Part shown: positions 12,125-23,078 of the stretch, piece by piece
Layout of the letters: the number at the start of each line of letters is the position of its first letter
Position numbering within the stretch: position 1 is the stretch's first letter
From: Crocodylus rhombifer
Lineage: Eukaryota; Chordata; Crocodylia; Crocodylidae
DNA length: 64,000 nucleotides
Direction: 5' to 3'
NCBI GenBank assembly: GCA_038503035.1
Contig: JAVSML010024617.1
Coordinates: forward strand, 310,001 to 374,000
Made by a program: the position numbers and the translations under genes
The notes under the pieces: model-generated
Told to the model about the DNA's origin: nothing
The model's input: only the letters and a program-made list of their open reading frames with translations
Database searches by the model: none

Positions 12125-13745
12125 ATTTCATAGTTTCATAGTTGGTAGGGCCGGAAGGGACCTAAGCAGATCATCTAGTCCAACCCCCTGCCATGGGCAG
12201 GAAAGGATGTTGGGGTCAAATGACCCCAGCTAGGTGGCTGTCTAGCCTCCTATTGAAGACCCCCAGGGTAGGGGCAAGCACCACTTCCCTTGGAAGTTGG
12301 TTCCAGATCCTAGCCACCCTTACTGTGAAGTAGTGCCTCCTGATATCTAGTCTGAATCTACTCTCAGTTAACTTATGGCCGTTGTTGCTCGTTACCCCTG
12401 GTAGTGCTCAGGGAAACAGGGACTCTCTTATTGCCTACTGGTCCCCCTTGGCAAGTTTATAGGCAGCCACCAGATCCCCTGTCAGCCTTCTTTTGTGGAG
12501 GCTGAACAGGTTCAGGTCCTGTAGCCTCTCCTTGTAGGCCCTGCCCTGCTGCCCCCTAATCATGTGAGTGGCCCTCCTCTGGACCCTCTTGATGCTTTCC
12601 ACATCCCTCCTGAAGTGCAGTGCCCAGAACTGGACACAGTACTCCAACTGTGGCCTGAACAATGTCACATAGAGGGGGAGGATCACCTCCTTGGACCTGT
12701 TCATGATGCATCTATGGATGCATGACACGATGCAGTTAGCCTTCCTGACCATGTCCCCACATTGGCGGCCCATGTTCATCTTGGAATCAATAGTGATTCC
12801 AGGATCCTTCTCCACTTCTATTCTGATGAGAAGGGAGTTCCTCATCCTGTAGGTATGCTGCTCGTTCTTCCTCCCCAGGTGCAACACCTTGCACTTGTCC
12901 ATATTGAAACCCATCCTATTCACATCCACCCACCTGTGTAACCTGTCGAGAACTAGTTGTAGCCTGTCCCACTCTTCTAGTGTGCTCACTTCTCCCCACA
13001 TCTTAGTGTCATCTGTGAACTTGAACAAGGTGCTTTTCATCCCCTCCTCCAAATCGCCGATGAAGATATTGAACAGTGCAGGCCCGAGGACCGAGCCCTG
13101 GGGAACCCCACTGCCCACATCTCTCCAGGTCGAAAATGACCCCTCCACCACCACTCTCTGGGTGCAGCCCTCCAGCCAATTTGCGACCTATCTGACTGTC
13201 TAGGCATCAACACCACAGACGCCTAATTTGTTAATGAGGATGGGGTGAGAGACAGTGTCGAAGGCCTTCCTAAAGTCCAGGAAGACCACATCCACCACAA
13301 CACCTGCGTCCAAGGCTTTTGTGACCTGGTCATAGAAGGCCACCAGTTTGGTCTGACAGGATCTGCCTCTAATGAACCCGTGTTGATTGCCCCTAAGCAT
13401 AAACTCCCCTGCTGCCCCTCGCAGATGTGCTCCTGGATAACTTTCTCAAAGAGCTTCCCCAGAACCAAGATAAGACTAATGGGCCTATAGTTTCCTGGGT
13501 CATCTTTCCTTCCTTTTTTGAATATGGGGACCACACTGGTCCTTTTCCAGTCATCAGGCACCTCACCAGAGCACCACGATTGCTTGTAAAGCTGTGCCAG
13601 GGGTCCTGCAATGACCTCTGCCAGTTCCCTAAGCACTCTGGGGTGGAGATTGTCAGGACCTGCTGATCTGAACACATCTAGTCCCTCATTATTTAATATG
13701 ACCTCATGGTTAAGCCATAAAACTTTACCCAATATTTCTTGCATC
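12125..13745 (-). mobile_element. CR1 LINE, 5'-truncated copy A
   Basis: The element reads on the minus strand. Its 3' end is at about 12,125 with two CTATGAAA-type tail repeats. Upstream of these lies the CR1 3' untranslated stretch (12,150-12,430), and then the reverse-transcriptase frame up to about 13,700. Truncation at the 5' end is normal for CR1, which primes on target DNA from its 3' end. No target duplication is visible, which is also typical. The 3' end differs from copies at 21.9 and 55.6 kb but resembles those at 18.0 and 34.2 kb, suggesting a separate subfamily. Confidence 0.92.
12435..13745 (-). pseudogene. CR1 ORF2 reverse transcriptase remnant (copy A)
   Basis: CR1 ORF2 encodes an endonuclease plus reverse transcriptase; only the latter is left. 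From the N-terminal side the translation shows 'SAGPDNLHPRV', 'VPDDWKRTSVVPIFKKG', 'PGNYRPISL', 'NQHGFIRGRSCQTKL', motif A 'VVFLDFRKAFDTVSH', 'GSGVPQGSVLGPALFN', and motif C as 'FTDDTKMWG' in place of the usual FADD, with both Asp kept. The thumb region follows ('EVILPLY', 'RPQLEYCVQFWA', 'RVQRRATHMIRG'). One frameshift lies near 13,400 and two in-frame TAG stops lie near 13,180-13,200, so it is inactive. Everything N-terminal of RT motif 1, including the endonuclease, is missing through truncation. Confidence 0.9.
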
Positions 13746-14147
13746 AACTCTGTAACTTCTGTTTGAGCTAGAGTTTATATTTTAAGACATGCAAGTCTCA
13801 ACTTAGAGATCTCTTAAGCAACCAGACAGTCTGGTAATGGGACCTCTTTGGAATGGAATATCAAGCAAGATGAAGATGGATTTAGGTACTCACTATATTT
13901 TTGTTTGTAGGGTCCAAAATAAGTGGCCAAACTCTCAGGTAATGCATCTTCTTACAGTCTAGGAGTGGTTGTTCAGAAACTGTCCCCAACAGATTGTCAC
14001 TCCATTCTGTGATTGCTTTTAAGGCATACACTATGAAGAACAGTGCTATCTGCTATAAAAGTCTTGTAGTGGAAAGAAATTAAACACTTATTTCATCATG
14101 ATGTCCTGAATCTCTGCCTACAAGGAAAAAAAAATTAGCAAGCAGTG
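13746..14147. other. Unique DNA, no gene seen
   Basis: No coding or repeat signal recognised. Confidence 0.5.
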
Positions 14148-15095
14148 TGGCGGGCCAGTAGGGGGCACTCCTGCATTAAGCCACCCACCTCACTGTGCCC
14201 AACCACCTTCCAGGCTCCAAGTGCTTCCCTGGGGGTACATCATGTCTGGCCAACCCCCTTTCTGGAGCACACCTGCTAGCCTGGGGGTAGAACTGCCACC
14301 ACCCATGGGTGGGCTTGATTCTGGCTCTGCACACCCTGGGAAACACAGGCCTAGTAGCCCTCAAGGGTACTTGACTCATTTCAAGAACTTGGGATGCTTC
14401 CTTCAGTTGGAAACACAAGTAGTGGTCTCCCTTAGTCAGCTGAACCAAGGGGACCCCAAGGCATAATCTAGGCCCACTCCCAATAAGTCTCCCACACTAG
14501 GTACAAAGGAGAACATTATTGGTTACACAGGGTAGGGTTGGAATACAATACAGGGTAGAGCAATATCAGAGAAATCCCATAGAGCAAACTGGCATGGCTG
14601 GGTAGCCTTTGATTACACATCTGAGTTACTGCAAGCTATATACCTAGTTAGAACTCAGGTAGCCTACTCACAAGTATCATCCAGAGGCAGGTAGAGATTC
14701 CTTCTGGAGGCAGACAGTTCCTTGATCATGAGTTTTGAGAAAGAGAGCAAATTTCATATGCTCCAGCTCCTCTCTCTGAGTTTTCCTCGTGGCTGCTGCC
14801 CCCTTCTCCTGGGCAGTTCTTAACTTATATAGCCCTTATGACCTCACTTGCCTGGTCCAATGGAGGCCAGCACTTGTTGGCTGTCAGCCAACCAATTTGA
14901 AATGCATCACTAATTGCTGGGCAGACTGGCAGTCTCTAGCTCACCAGGTTGCCCAATCCCCTCACCCAGGTATGTGATGCCAGTCACATAGGCAGAGGTT
15001 ACCCTCCTCCCTCAGGAATGTATCCAACTCAGGTTACCTAAAGAGATAGGGTAAGGTGTATATCCTCTGCTGGGCCCATCCTAACCAAATTGTCA
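14148..15095 (-). mobile_element. Possible solo LTR (unproven)
   Basis: The block starts TGG and ends GTCA, giving TG...CA on either strand. It is flanked by cagtg (14,143-14,147) and cagag (15,096-15,100), a 4-of-5 match. On the minus strand there is a TATA-like ggctatataag at 14,824-14,834, with CCAAT-like boxes upstream at about 14,870-14,900. Against an LTR, I see no AATAAA downstream of the TATA on that strand, and the part after it would be long (about 680 bp). It may be another repeat class or a composite. No retroviral internal sequence is present. Confidence 0.3.
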
Positions 15096-15389
15096 CAGAG
15101 AAGAGTTTTTGGGGAGAAACAGAGGTGGCCTTCTGGCACAAGCATGCTCTAACTTCAAAGGTAAGAGTACCCCACCATTAGCCATCACTTTAGCCTCTTT
15201 GTTTTTACTGTATTGTGGGCTGTTTTTAAGGGGCAAGTAAACTTGCTGCCTTTCATTTTAGTCTCCACCTTATTTGGCACAGCCCCTCTCTCCTCCTTTC
15301 TTTCATGGCATAATGGAAGCAATATCATAGCTATGGTAATAGAGGCTGTACCCAAGGCCTCTCCTCTCCCTACCCATCTGTCTCTGGAG
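15096..15389. other. Unique DNA, no gene seen
   Basis: No coding or repeat signal recognised. Confidence 0.45.
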
Positions 15390-15830
15390 TATAGGTTGTA
15401 GCCATGTTGGTCTAATGACATAGACCCAAGGTTCTTTGGGTAAATCCAGTGTCTTTTATTAGACCAACTAAAATAGTTGGAAAAAAAACAGATGCCCAAC
15501 ATCTGATACCCCAGGTAACCTCTCTACTTTTTACCAGCTATATTCTTATCACCAGATCTACATCCCGCTTCCTCCCTTCCCCCCCTCCCCCCCACCTATT
15601 TCTCACCCATTGACTGCCTCAATTTGCATTTTCACTGATGAGCATTGTCGCATACCAGCCTCTGGCTTCCATTCTATTCCACCCAGGAAGAGTACAGACC
15701 AACTGCAAATATTTCCTCAGCCTAACAAAAGGTGTTTGTACCTGAAAGCTTGTAAAGAAAAATTTTTCCAACTATTTTACTTGGTCTAACAAAAGATATT
15801 GGATTTGCCCAAAGAACCTTGCCTACCCAT
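15390..15830. repeat. Inverted pair of an interspersed repeat
   Basis: About 15,427-15,485 and 15,763-15,822 are inverted copies (roughly 90% alike by eye) starting 'caaggttctttgggtaaat' and containing 'cttttattagaccaa'. The plus-oriented right arm has the family signature 'acctgaaagcttg' followed by 'ggtctaacaaaagatat'. The same signature recurs at about 52,050-52,165, 52,355-52,440 and 53,560-53,660. Each arm is non-coding. The family name is not known to me. Confidence 0.65.
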
Positions 15831-15977
15831 CTGTCTGTATTTTACACAAAGTTCAAGGATTCTTGTTACGGAAGATTCAGATTATTATTGAAACAACCAG
15901 GAAAAGCAATTAAACAGAAGAGATTTTTGTTTCATAGTCCTATCCCAGAAGCTTTAAGTGTTTAAGTGCCTCTGTTC

Positions 15978-16244
15978 TGGAGGTTCCCAAACTTTTTTTT
16001 TATTGTGTACCCACTTCCAGATTGACAAGCTGTCCATGCACCCCTACCAACATAGGTTTTATACTTTAACCCCTTCAATGCCAATTATTATTATATGCAT
16101 GTGTGTATGCCATGTATATTATAAAAATATCATTATTCTTATTATAATGAAAATTCAATTCACCATTACGTAATTTCTCCCATACCCCCCAGAGATGTTT
16201 TGTATACCTCTAGGGGTACATGTACCACAGTTTGGGAACCCTTG
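15978..16244. mobile_element. Short hAT (Charlie-type) MITE
   Basis: Terminal inverted repeats are tggaggttcccaaac on the left and gtttgggaaccctt(g) on the right, the well-known hAT type ending in GGTTCCCAAAC. The flanks are ctctgttc and ctctagaa, sharing only the first four bases, so the 8-bp target duplication is mostly worn away. The interior of about 240 bp is A+T-rich and non-coding. Confidence 0.7.
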
Positions 16245-17124
16245 CTCTAGAATTCTCTTACATCCAGTGAGCTGTAAATTTCTCCAAAAGACTTGGTAAC
16301 ATGAGCATGCCTACACCAATAACCATTCCACTGTGCATATCTTCCACTTTACTCCAGATCTGAACTGTAGGCAAGGAGGGTCAGGAGAAAAAATGGTTAA
16401 ACTAGCACTTTGTCTTATGCCAGGCAGCCTTAGAACTGAGAAGATAAAAAATACTTTTAAAAATAAACTGCCTTGCAAAAATCCATAATATTTTATAGCG
16501 TCATGTGAGTTACTGTACTACATAGCTGAGGTGACACTTCCATTACAAGACCCTATTTTCAAATGCTTATGATTTTCTGGGGGGAAAAATTATCCTTTAA
16601 GTTGAAATTTCTATAAATTTTCTTAAAGCAGAAGCATTTTTAAAAAGTTCCCTGAGATTTCCTTTGTGTAAAGAAAACTATTGCAAACCTATTTTTAAAT
16701 GAAAAATGCCACCCACCCACATAACTATACAAGCTAAGGCATGATATGATATTATATTATATTATATGAACATGAGTATTGTTCACTTAACAATTAGAGA
16801 TGGAAATAATGCTACATGTTGTTGTGGAATGCTGTGATACAGGGTATTGCTTTTCCAAAGTAATGGGATGGGGTAGAATACAGAAAGGAAATGAAGCTAG
16901 TTCATTGCAATGAAATCTAGCAAAATATAAGCATTCTGCTTCTTTGAAAATGGAATCAGAGTTGCTGCATAAAAGGATAAATATAGAAATCGCCCTCCTA
17001 CTGTCAATCCTATTCTGGCTTCACAGGAGTAGCTAAAAGCATATGAAATCAACGGATGCTAATTGGAGTAGCAGAATCTGTTGCAGAGGCTCATTTTTAG
17101 TTGTTATGGTTAGTTTTAAAGAAA
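16245..17124. other. A+T-rich unique DNA, no gene seen
   Basis: It contains a short ATATT-rich low-complexity patch at about 16,745-16,767. Nothing else was recognised. Confidence 0.5.
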
Positions 17125-17230
17125 GCCAACAGTCTGGACTTGTGTGACCTGCTATGTCACCTTGGACTAATCAGTCCAAAAAAGTCTTTACTTCAGTTCC
17201 CCCAACTATAACATTAGGATAAGATTTTAT
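17125..17230 (+). mobile_element. MIR/CORE-SINE relic
   Basis: 'tgtgacctgctatgtcacctt', 'cttcagttcccccaactat' and 'aacattaggataa' follow the order of the MIR core (TGTGACCTTGGGCAAGTCAC...CTCAGTTTCCCCATCTGTAAAATGGGGATAA). It is strongly diverged. Only the core and right part are visible. Confidence 0.6.
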
Positions 17231-17920
17231 AATAAGATCTAGGTGAAATTTTTCAGATGAATTGCCAAAAAATACAATTCTAGTTGACTGGTCATTTCAT
17301 GTTGCTTTCTGGTACTAGTCAAGAACAACTAGAAAAAACATTTTTTATTGAAATAATTCATTTCCACATTTTCAAAACAGAATATTTTGCTTTAAAACAG
17401 CAGTTTGATTCAACATTTCAATGTGATTTGATATTTTTTTAAGTTTTATCAAAGCCATAAAATGAAACATTTTTTCATGCTTGTTTGAACAAAAATTTTG
17501 TTTGACTTGACATCTTCTTTCAGAAACTTGGAACTGCAAGATGGACGAAAAACAGAATCAATATTTGCACCATTCTAGGGCCTTCCATACCTCACAGAGG
17601 TGAATGGAGCAGTGGAGTATGGAATATGCAAAACCCAGCAGTTTCACATCCCTGTAGGGCAGGCGAATATTTAGGTTGGTTTCTTCATTAAGTTATATCT
17701 ATAACTATCTGCTTTGAGTTAAGGGCTTGGTTTTGATCTTACAATGCTCTTGGGATGCAAAAAGTAGGTGTAAATGTGTGTCAATTATTTTTACATGTAT
17801 TTCAAGGGCCTTCACATTACCAGGATGATGTAGTGGGGCTGTATTCTAAATAAGAGCCAAATGCTTGAATCTTAAAGCAAAGGTCATCCAAAATGGCTGG
17901 ATTTCTTCTGGATACTACTT
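17231..17920. other. A+T-rich DNA, no gene seen
   Basis: The part at 17,330-17,520 is rich in AAACATTTT/TTTTGTTT motifs, resembling a decayed low-complexity or MITE-like repeat. No coding signal was seen. Confidence 0.45.
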
Positions 17921-17921
17921 T

Positions 17922-17942
17922 CTCTCTCTCTCTCTCTCTCTC
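17922..17942. repeat. CT dinucleotide microsatellite
   Basis: A simple (CT)n run of about ten units. Confidence 0.85.
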
Positions 17943-18008
17943 GTTCTGTTACCACTGTAAAGAAAAAAAAAAATAATGATTACACACGTAGGCAAATATT
18001 TACATAAC

Positions 18009-18769
18009 AAGTGCAAGGTGATGCGCCTGGGGAGGAAGAACCAGCATCATACCTACAGGTTGGGGAACTTCTCATCAGTGCAGAGGCAGGAAAGGATCTT
18101 GGAGTCATCACTGATGCCAAGATGAATATGGGCAGGCAGTGTGAGGATGCAGTCAGGAAAGCCGGCTGCAACTTGTCATGCATCCATAGATGCATCTCAA
18201 GCAGGTCCAAGGAGGTGATCCTCCTCCTCTATGCAGCACTGGTCAGGCCATAGCTGGAGTACTGCGTCCAGATCTGTGCGATGCACTTCAAGAGGGATGT
18301 CGACAGCATGGAGAGGGTCCAGAGGAGGGCCACTCACATGATCGGGGGCAGCAGGGCAGGCCCTATGAGGAGAGGCTACGGGACCTGAACCTGTTCAGCC
18401 TCCATAAGAGAAGGTTGAGGGGGAATCTAGTGGCCTGTTACAAACCAATCAGAGAGGACCAGCAGGCACTGGGGGAGTCCTGGTTCCCCCCGAGCACAGC
18501 CAGGAATGACCAGGAATAACCGTCACAAGCTGGCAGAGGGTAAATTCAAATTAGACATCAGGAGGCGCTACTTCACTGTCGGGGCAGCTAGGATCTGGAA
18601 CCTACTTCCAAGCAAAGTGGTGCTGGCTCCTACCCTGGGGATCTTTAAGACAAGGCTTGACGATCACCTTGCCGGGGTTGTCTGACCCCAGTACTCTTTC
18701 CTGTCATGGCAGGGCGTCAGACTTGATGATCTGCTCAGGTCCCTTCTGACCCTACAAACTATGAAACTA
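18009..18769 (+). mobile_element. CR1 LINE, 5'-truncated copy B
   Basis: The copy begins inside the reverse-transcriptase palm/thumb region ('KCKVMRLGRKN', the CR1 KCKVLHLGRKN motif just after the catalytic FADD) and runs through the C-terminal part to the 3' end. The tail is 'cagacttgatgatctgctc', then 'actatgaaac'. The frame changes at least once (near 18,110-18,130) and contains stops, so it is a pseudogene with no catalytic residues. The 3' end resembles the copies at 12.1 and 34.2 kb. It abuts an A-rich run at 17,962, which may be target-site context. Confidence 0.9.
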
Positions 18770-19778
18770 AGGCAGGAACAGCCAAGACCCATTCAAAGTC
18801 TTATCTTCCTCTGGTTAACAGAGATGCCTTGCAAGGAGAAAGGCCTCTCTTACATTCACCAGCATTGGCTTCTTCTATGGGCTGTTCAGTTCTGAGGGGG
18901 CAGATGGAAGGGGGCAGTTCTTAGTGGGTGTGAACAAACAGTCTCTGTACCCTGCCTAGATTTATGTGGCTTACTAAAATGACTAAAAATAGCTTGTTCA
19001 GGGTCAAGGGGTAGGAATAGCATGGTCCTGGAGCTGGGGTGAGCAGCTGGGCTTTCCCATCCCTGCCCTGCAAACATATGCAGGTATATGCAGGATGATG
19101 TTAAGCCCCTTCCTTGATCTGCTTAACCGTTTCTTTATCTAAGTTAGCACACCTCTTGTGATTCACAAACTTAGACCGGGCATGCCATTCTTTTGCCAAA
19201 TTAAACTATCTGAATACTTGCATGATTGGACATTTAGATCAATTTAACCCTAGTTAAGCTAATCTAAATGTCATGTCTGTATGTACCCTTTCAAATCATT
19301 GCTGAGTTTTCCTGGTATCGATGACAAAACAAATAATTTGGATGAGTTTCTCCTGAAACTGGATGTAGGTTTGCTGAAAGGCTTTGTGGCTTTTAATCAA
19401 ACATTTGTAATGAAACAAGGCAAATTTCATGCAGGTTGGACTTCAACTGTGAACATCTTATGCAACTCGAGCAACCTGAATTCTGCTGATCACATGAAGT
19501 CAATGTGTGATGATGAATGAATGAATGAAAGAAGAAACTTTTTGGTGTCCATGCCATTAAAGATATGGGTGGGCTTATTCCGCTGCTCTGTAAGCAATAA
19601 TGTCCTAAATTGCTTCCATTCACAGTTCTAACAGCATAGCTAAAATTTTCAATTTTAGTAATTTAAGATTAAGACCTAAATAGATTGGGCCTGATTTTCA
19701 AGCCACTAAGCAGCAGCAGCTGTCAATTTATTTATCTGTAATTGTGGCTGCCTAACCCAAGACTTATTTAGATGCCTT
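18770..19778. other. Unique DNA, no gene seen
   Basis: A 42-bp imperfect hairpin (acatttagatc...atctaaatgt, 19,229-19,270) is the only structure noticed. It may be the remains of a MITE. Confidence 0.45.
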
Positions 19779-19995
19779 AAGCCTTGTCTACACCAGGCAC
19801 TGAATGTGTGGGAGGTTAAGGGGAGAATTAACAGTGCACTAGCTGCTGTACAGTAACTCCGCTCAGAAAATGCAGTAAATTACCTCAGCCTCAATGGATA
19901 CTAAAAACATTGGTGCAGGGAAATACTGCAGAGTAGCTAGTATACTGTAAATCCACCTTACTGTACATGAACTTCTCCCTGTAGACAAGCTTTCA
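19779..19995. mobile_element. Short MITE with inverted termini
   Basis: The left end aagccttgtctaca and right end tgtagacaagctt are inverted repeats with a single-base indel. The interior of about 190 bp is non-coding and contains 'cagtgcactagctgctgtac'. It is probably hAT-like given the 'TTGTCTACA' terminus common in reptile genomes. No clear target duplication. Confidence 0.65.
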
Positions 19996-21347
19996 GCTTG
20001 AGTTTAGTTTCTTAATGTTAGGCAATCCAAATCTGAAAGTCTCAGTGAGGTGCTTAGCTCAAGACACCTAAAAAGGAACACTTTGATCTGTGTGTTCTGA
20101 CTAGCTATCAATAACCTGGTACATCCCTAGAGCAAGACTGTGTGTTTATGAGCTTCAAAACAGAAGGCCACAGATTTTAGCCCCTTGAAATGGGCATACC
20201 TGGTAAAAAGATGAAGTAGTTGCCTTCACACTGTTTAAGAGAATACAAGCTTTAATCTTTGAGCTCTTCATTTCTGTTAAAAGAATACTTTCACCTATGA
20301 CAACCATAGTAAAACCATGAGGCTTTCACTTTCTTACTCCTAGCCCTTGTCATCCATTTATTTTATTTTGTTTTTAAGTGGCTAGAGGCCTGAAAGAAAG
20401 AAATCAAATTCTAGGATGTATAAACAGATGTTGAGAAGGGATGTTAAAGACATTGTATTTCTTAAAGCATGTTGACTGATGTCTCTCGGTAGATTATTAA
20501 GTGGATTTTTATTCTGTTGTGGTGGCAGTGTAGACACACATACTAAATCTGAACAAACAAAAATACAATTAATACCACTGAATCTCACTTTAGATGAACA
20601 CTTGTCAGCAGAGCAGTTCACACACTGACCATACCCAAAGTAATCTCAGAATTCTCTGTTATCTCTCTCCAGCAATAAAACACAGATTTATGTGGTATAG
20701 CCTATAACAGAAAATGGAATAAAATCATCCTAGATGACTAAATCACACTGTTTCTGGTGGGGGAGCTTAATAACTGAACTCTTTATCCCCCTGAGGACTG
20801 ATCAAACCATTTGTTTTCATTTTCTTGACATTTTGTCAGTGTAACATAACAGAATGCGCTGCTCTGCTTGTTATTTTTGGTGATGAAAAAGACTGGCTTT
20901 GCTGAGGCATCTTAAGAGGTAATGAATAAAACGTTAGAGGAACAGGGATGGTCACATGATCCCCCAGGAAAACACATGCCTCTTTACAAATAAATGAAAC
21001 AAGTGAGAGCACTCTGAATAAGGAGGGGCATATGGGCGGGACCACAATACATCACCTTTATCACCAGGGCAAGTTTTGTTTGAAGGATTTACATTTGTTA
21101 TTCCATTTCTTTCCAAAGCAATGCTTTGTTTCCTACAGCTATTAGCTTTCCAAATATTCAATTAAGTCAATGCCTTGCTTTTTCTTGCTTCCTTTTCCTT
21201 CCTTTTACAAATAAGACAGGCAAAAGTAATTTATTAGTATCACAACTTTAAGACTTGCAAAAGGAAAAGTCATATTTGGGATCTAGCATGTTATTACATT
21301 CAGTGGTCCTCCACTTTAAGCAAACAGAGCAGGAAATCCTGGTTCAG
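19996..21347. other. Unique DNA up to the assembly gap
   Basis: No coding or repeat signal recognised. Confidence 0.5.
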
Positions 21348-21902
21348 NNNNNNNNNNNNNNNNNNNNNNNNNNNNNNNNNNNNNNNNNNNNNNNNNNNNN
21401 NNNNNNNNNNNNNNNNNNNNNNNNNNNNNNNNNNNNNNNNNNNNNNNNNNNNNNNNNNNNNNNNNNNNNNNNNNNNNNNNNNNNNNNNNNNNNNNNNNNN
21501 NNNNNNNNNNNNNNNNNNNNNNNNNNNNNNNNNNNNNNNNNNNNNNNNNNNNNNNNNNNNNNNNNNNNNNNNNNNNNNNNNNNNNNNNNNNNNNNNNNNN
21601 NNNNNNNNNNNNNNNNNNNNNNNNNNNNNNNNNNNNNNNNNNNNNNNNNNNNNNNNNNNNNNNNNNNNNNNNNNNNNNNNNNNNNNNNNNNNNNNNNNNN
21701 NNNNNNNNNNNNNNNNNNNNNNNNNNNNNNNNNNNNNNNNNNNNNNNNNNNNNNNNNNNNNNNNNNNNNNNNNNNNNNNNNNNNNNNNNNNNNNNNNNNN
21801 NNNNNNNNNNNNNNNNNNNNNNNNNNNNNNNNNNNNNNNNNNNNNNNNNNNNNNNNNNNNNNNNNNNNNNNNNNNNNNNNNNNNNNNNNNNNNNNNNNNN
21901 NN
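21348..21902. other. Assembly gap (run of N)
   Basis: 555 undetermined bases. The right edge resumes exactly in the middle of a CR1 catalytic motif (DDTKLWG), so the gap hides the upstream part of that CR1 copy. Its stated size may not be real. Confidence 0.98.
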
Positions 21903-22787
21903 GATGATACAAAACTGTGGGGAGAAGTGGACACACCGGAGGGCAGGAAATAACTACAGGCAGACCTGGACAGGTTGGACAAATGGGCAGAAAACAATAG
22001 AATGCGATTTAACAAGGAGAAATGCAAAGTGCTGCACCTAGGGAGGAAAAATGTCAAGCACACTGACTGCCTAGGAAATGACCTGCTTGGCAGCACAGAA
22101 GCAGAAAGGGATCTCGGAGTCCTAGTGGACTCCAAGATGAACATGAGTCAGTGTGACAAAGTCATCAGCAAAGCTAACTGCACTTTATCGTGCATCAGCA
22201 GATGCATGACAAACAGAACCAAGGAGGTGATACTTCCCCTCTATCGGGCACTGGTCAGACCACAGTTGGAGTACTGCATCCAGTTTTGGGCGCCACACTT
22301 CTAGGGAGATGTGGATAACCTGGAGAGGGTCCAGAGAAGGGCCATTCGTATGGTTAAGGGTTTGCAGGCCAAGCCCTATGAGGAGAGACTAAGGGACCTG
22401 GACCTCTTCAGCCTCTGCAAGAGAAAGTGGAGAGGCGACCTTGTGGCTGCCTATAAATTCATCATGGGGGTGCAGAAGGGAATTGGTGAGGCTCTACTCA
22501 CCAAGGCACCCCTGCGGGTTACAAGAAATAATGGCCATAAGCCAGCAGAGAGCAGATTTAGACTGAACATTAGGAGGAACTTCTTCACAGTTAGAGTGGC
22601 CAAAATCTGGAATGGGCTCCCAAGGGAGGTGGTGCTCTCCCCTACCCTGGGGGTCTTCAAGAGGAGGTTGGATGGGCATCTGGCTGGGGTCATTTGAACC
22701 CAGCACTCTTTCCTGCCTATGCAGGGGGTCGGACTTGATGATCTATTGAGGTCCCTTCTGACCCTAACATCTATGAATCTATGAATA
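21903..22787 (+). pseudogene. CR1 LINE copy C, ORF2 C-terminal half
   Basis: The frame begins at the gap with 'DDTKLWGEVDTPEG', the second half of the reverse-transcriptase catalytic motif. It continues in one frame through 'KCKVLHLGRKN', 'RDLGVLVDSKMNMS', 'EVILPLY', 'RPQLEYCIQFWAP', 'RVQRRAIRMVKG', 'LRDLDLFSL', 'RNNGHK', 'FFTVRVAKIWN' and 'LPREVV', ending 'LAGVI' at about 22,696. Two in-frame stops break it: TAA at 21,951 and TAG at 22,302. The CR1 3' untranslated end follows, with 'cggacttgatgatctattg' and two ATCTATGA units at 22,770-22,787. It is the least damaged C-terminal half of the shorter copies. The 5' extent is unknown because of the gap. Confidence 0.92.
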
Positions 22788-23078
22788 AATAATTTTGTCC
22801 AGCCACAAGCTGTAATGACACACCTTTGGTCAGAGTCAGGCAGATGGGCAAACACCATGACCTTCTTGCAGTTCATGCTTCTCTCTGCAGTGGGAGAAGG
22901 AGTGTGCTCATAGCCAAAGCTCCCATGTTGCCAAATCCCCACATCTTTGGGTTTGGATTCAACCCATGTGCTATAGATTGCCAACCTCTGTTTTACGGGA
23001 CTGTTAGTCTCCTAAACCCCTATATTGGTAGAAGGACAAATCAAAATTTAGTCTTGGCCTGCAAACCCTTAACCATAC
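22788..23078. other. Short unique stretch with possible hAT terminus
   Basis: 'ttgccaacctctg' at about 22,979-22,991 is the inverted form of the hAT end CAGAGGTTGGCAA. No partner terminus is visible, so this is at most a fragment between two CR1 copies. Confidence 0.35.

Noticed and set aside
21255..22144. Long open frames on both strands across the N-run
   Set aside because: Their length comes from undetermined bases translated as X. Only the right end contains real CR1 sequence.
22979..22996. A hAT terminus (ttgccaacctctg) as a complete element
   Set aside because: No matching opposite terminus was found on the left, so only a possible fragment is noted.
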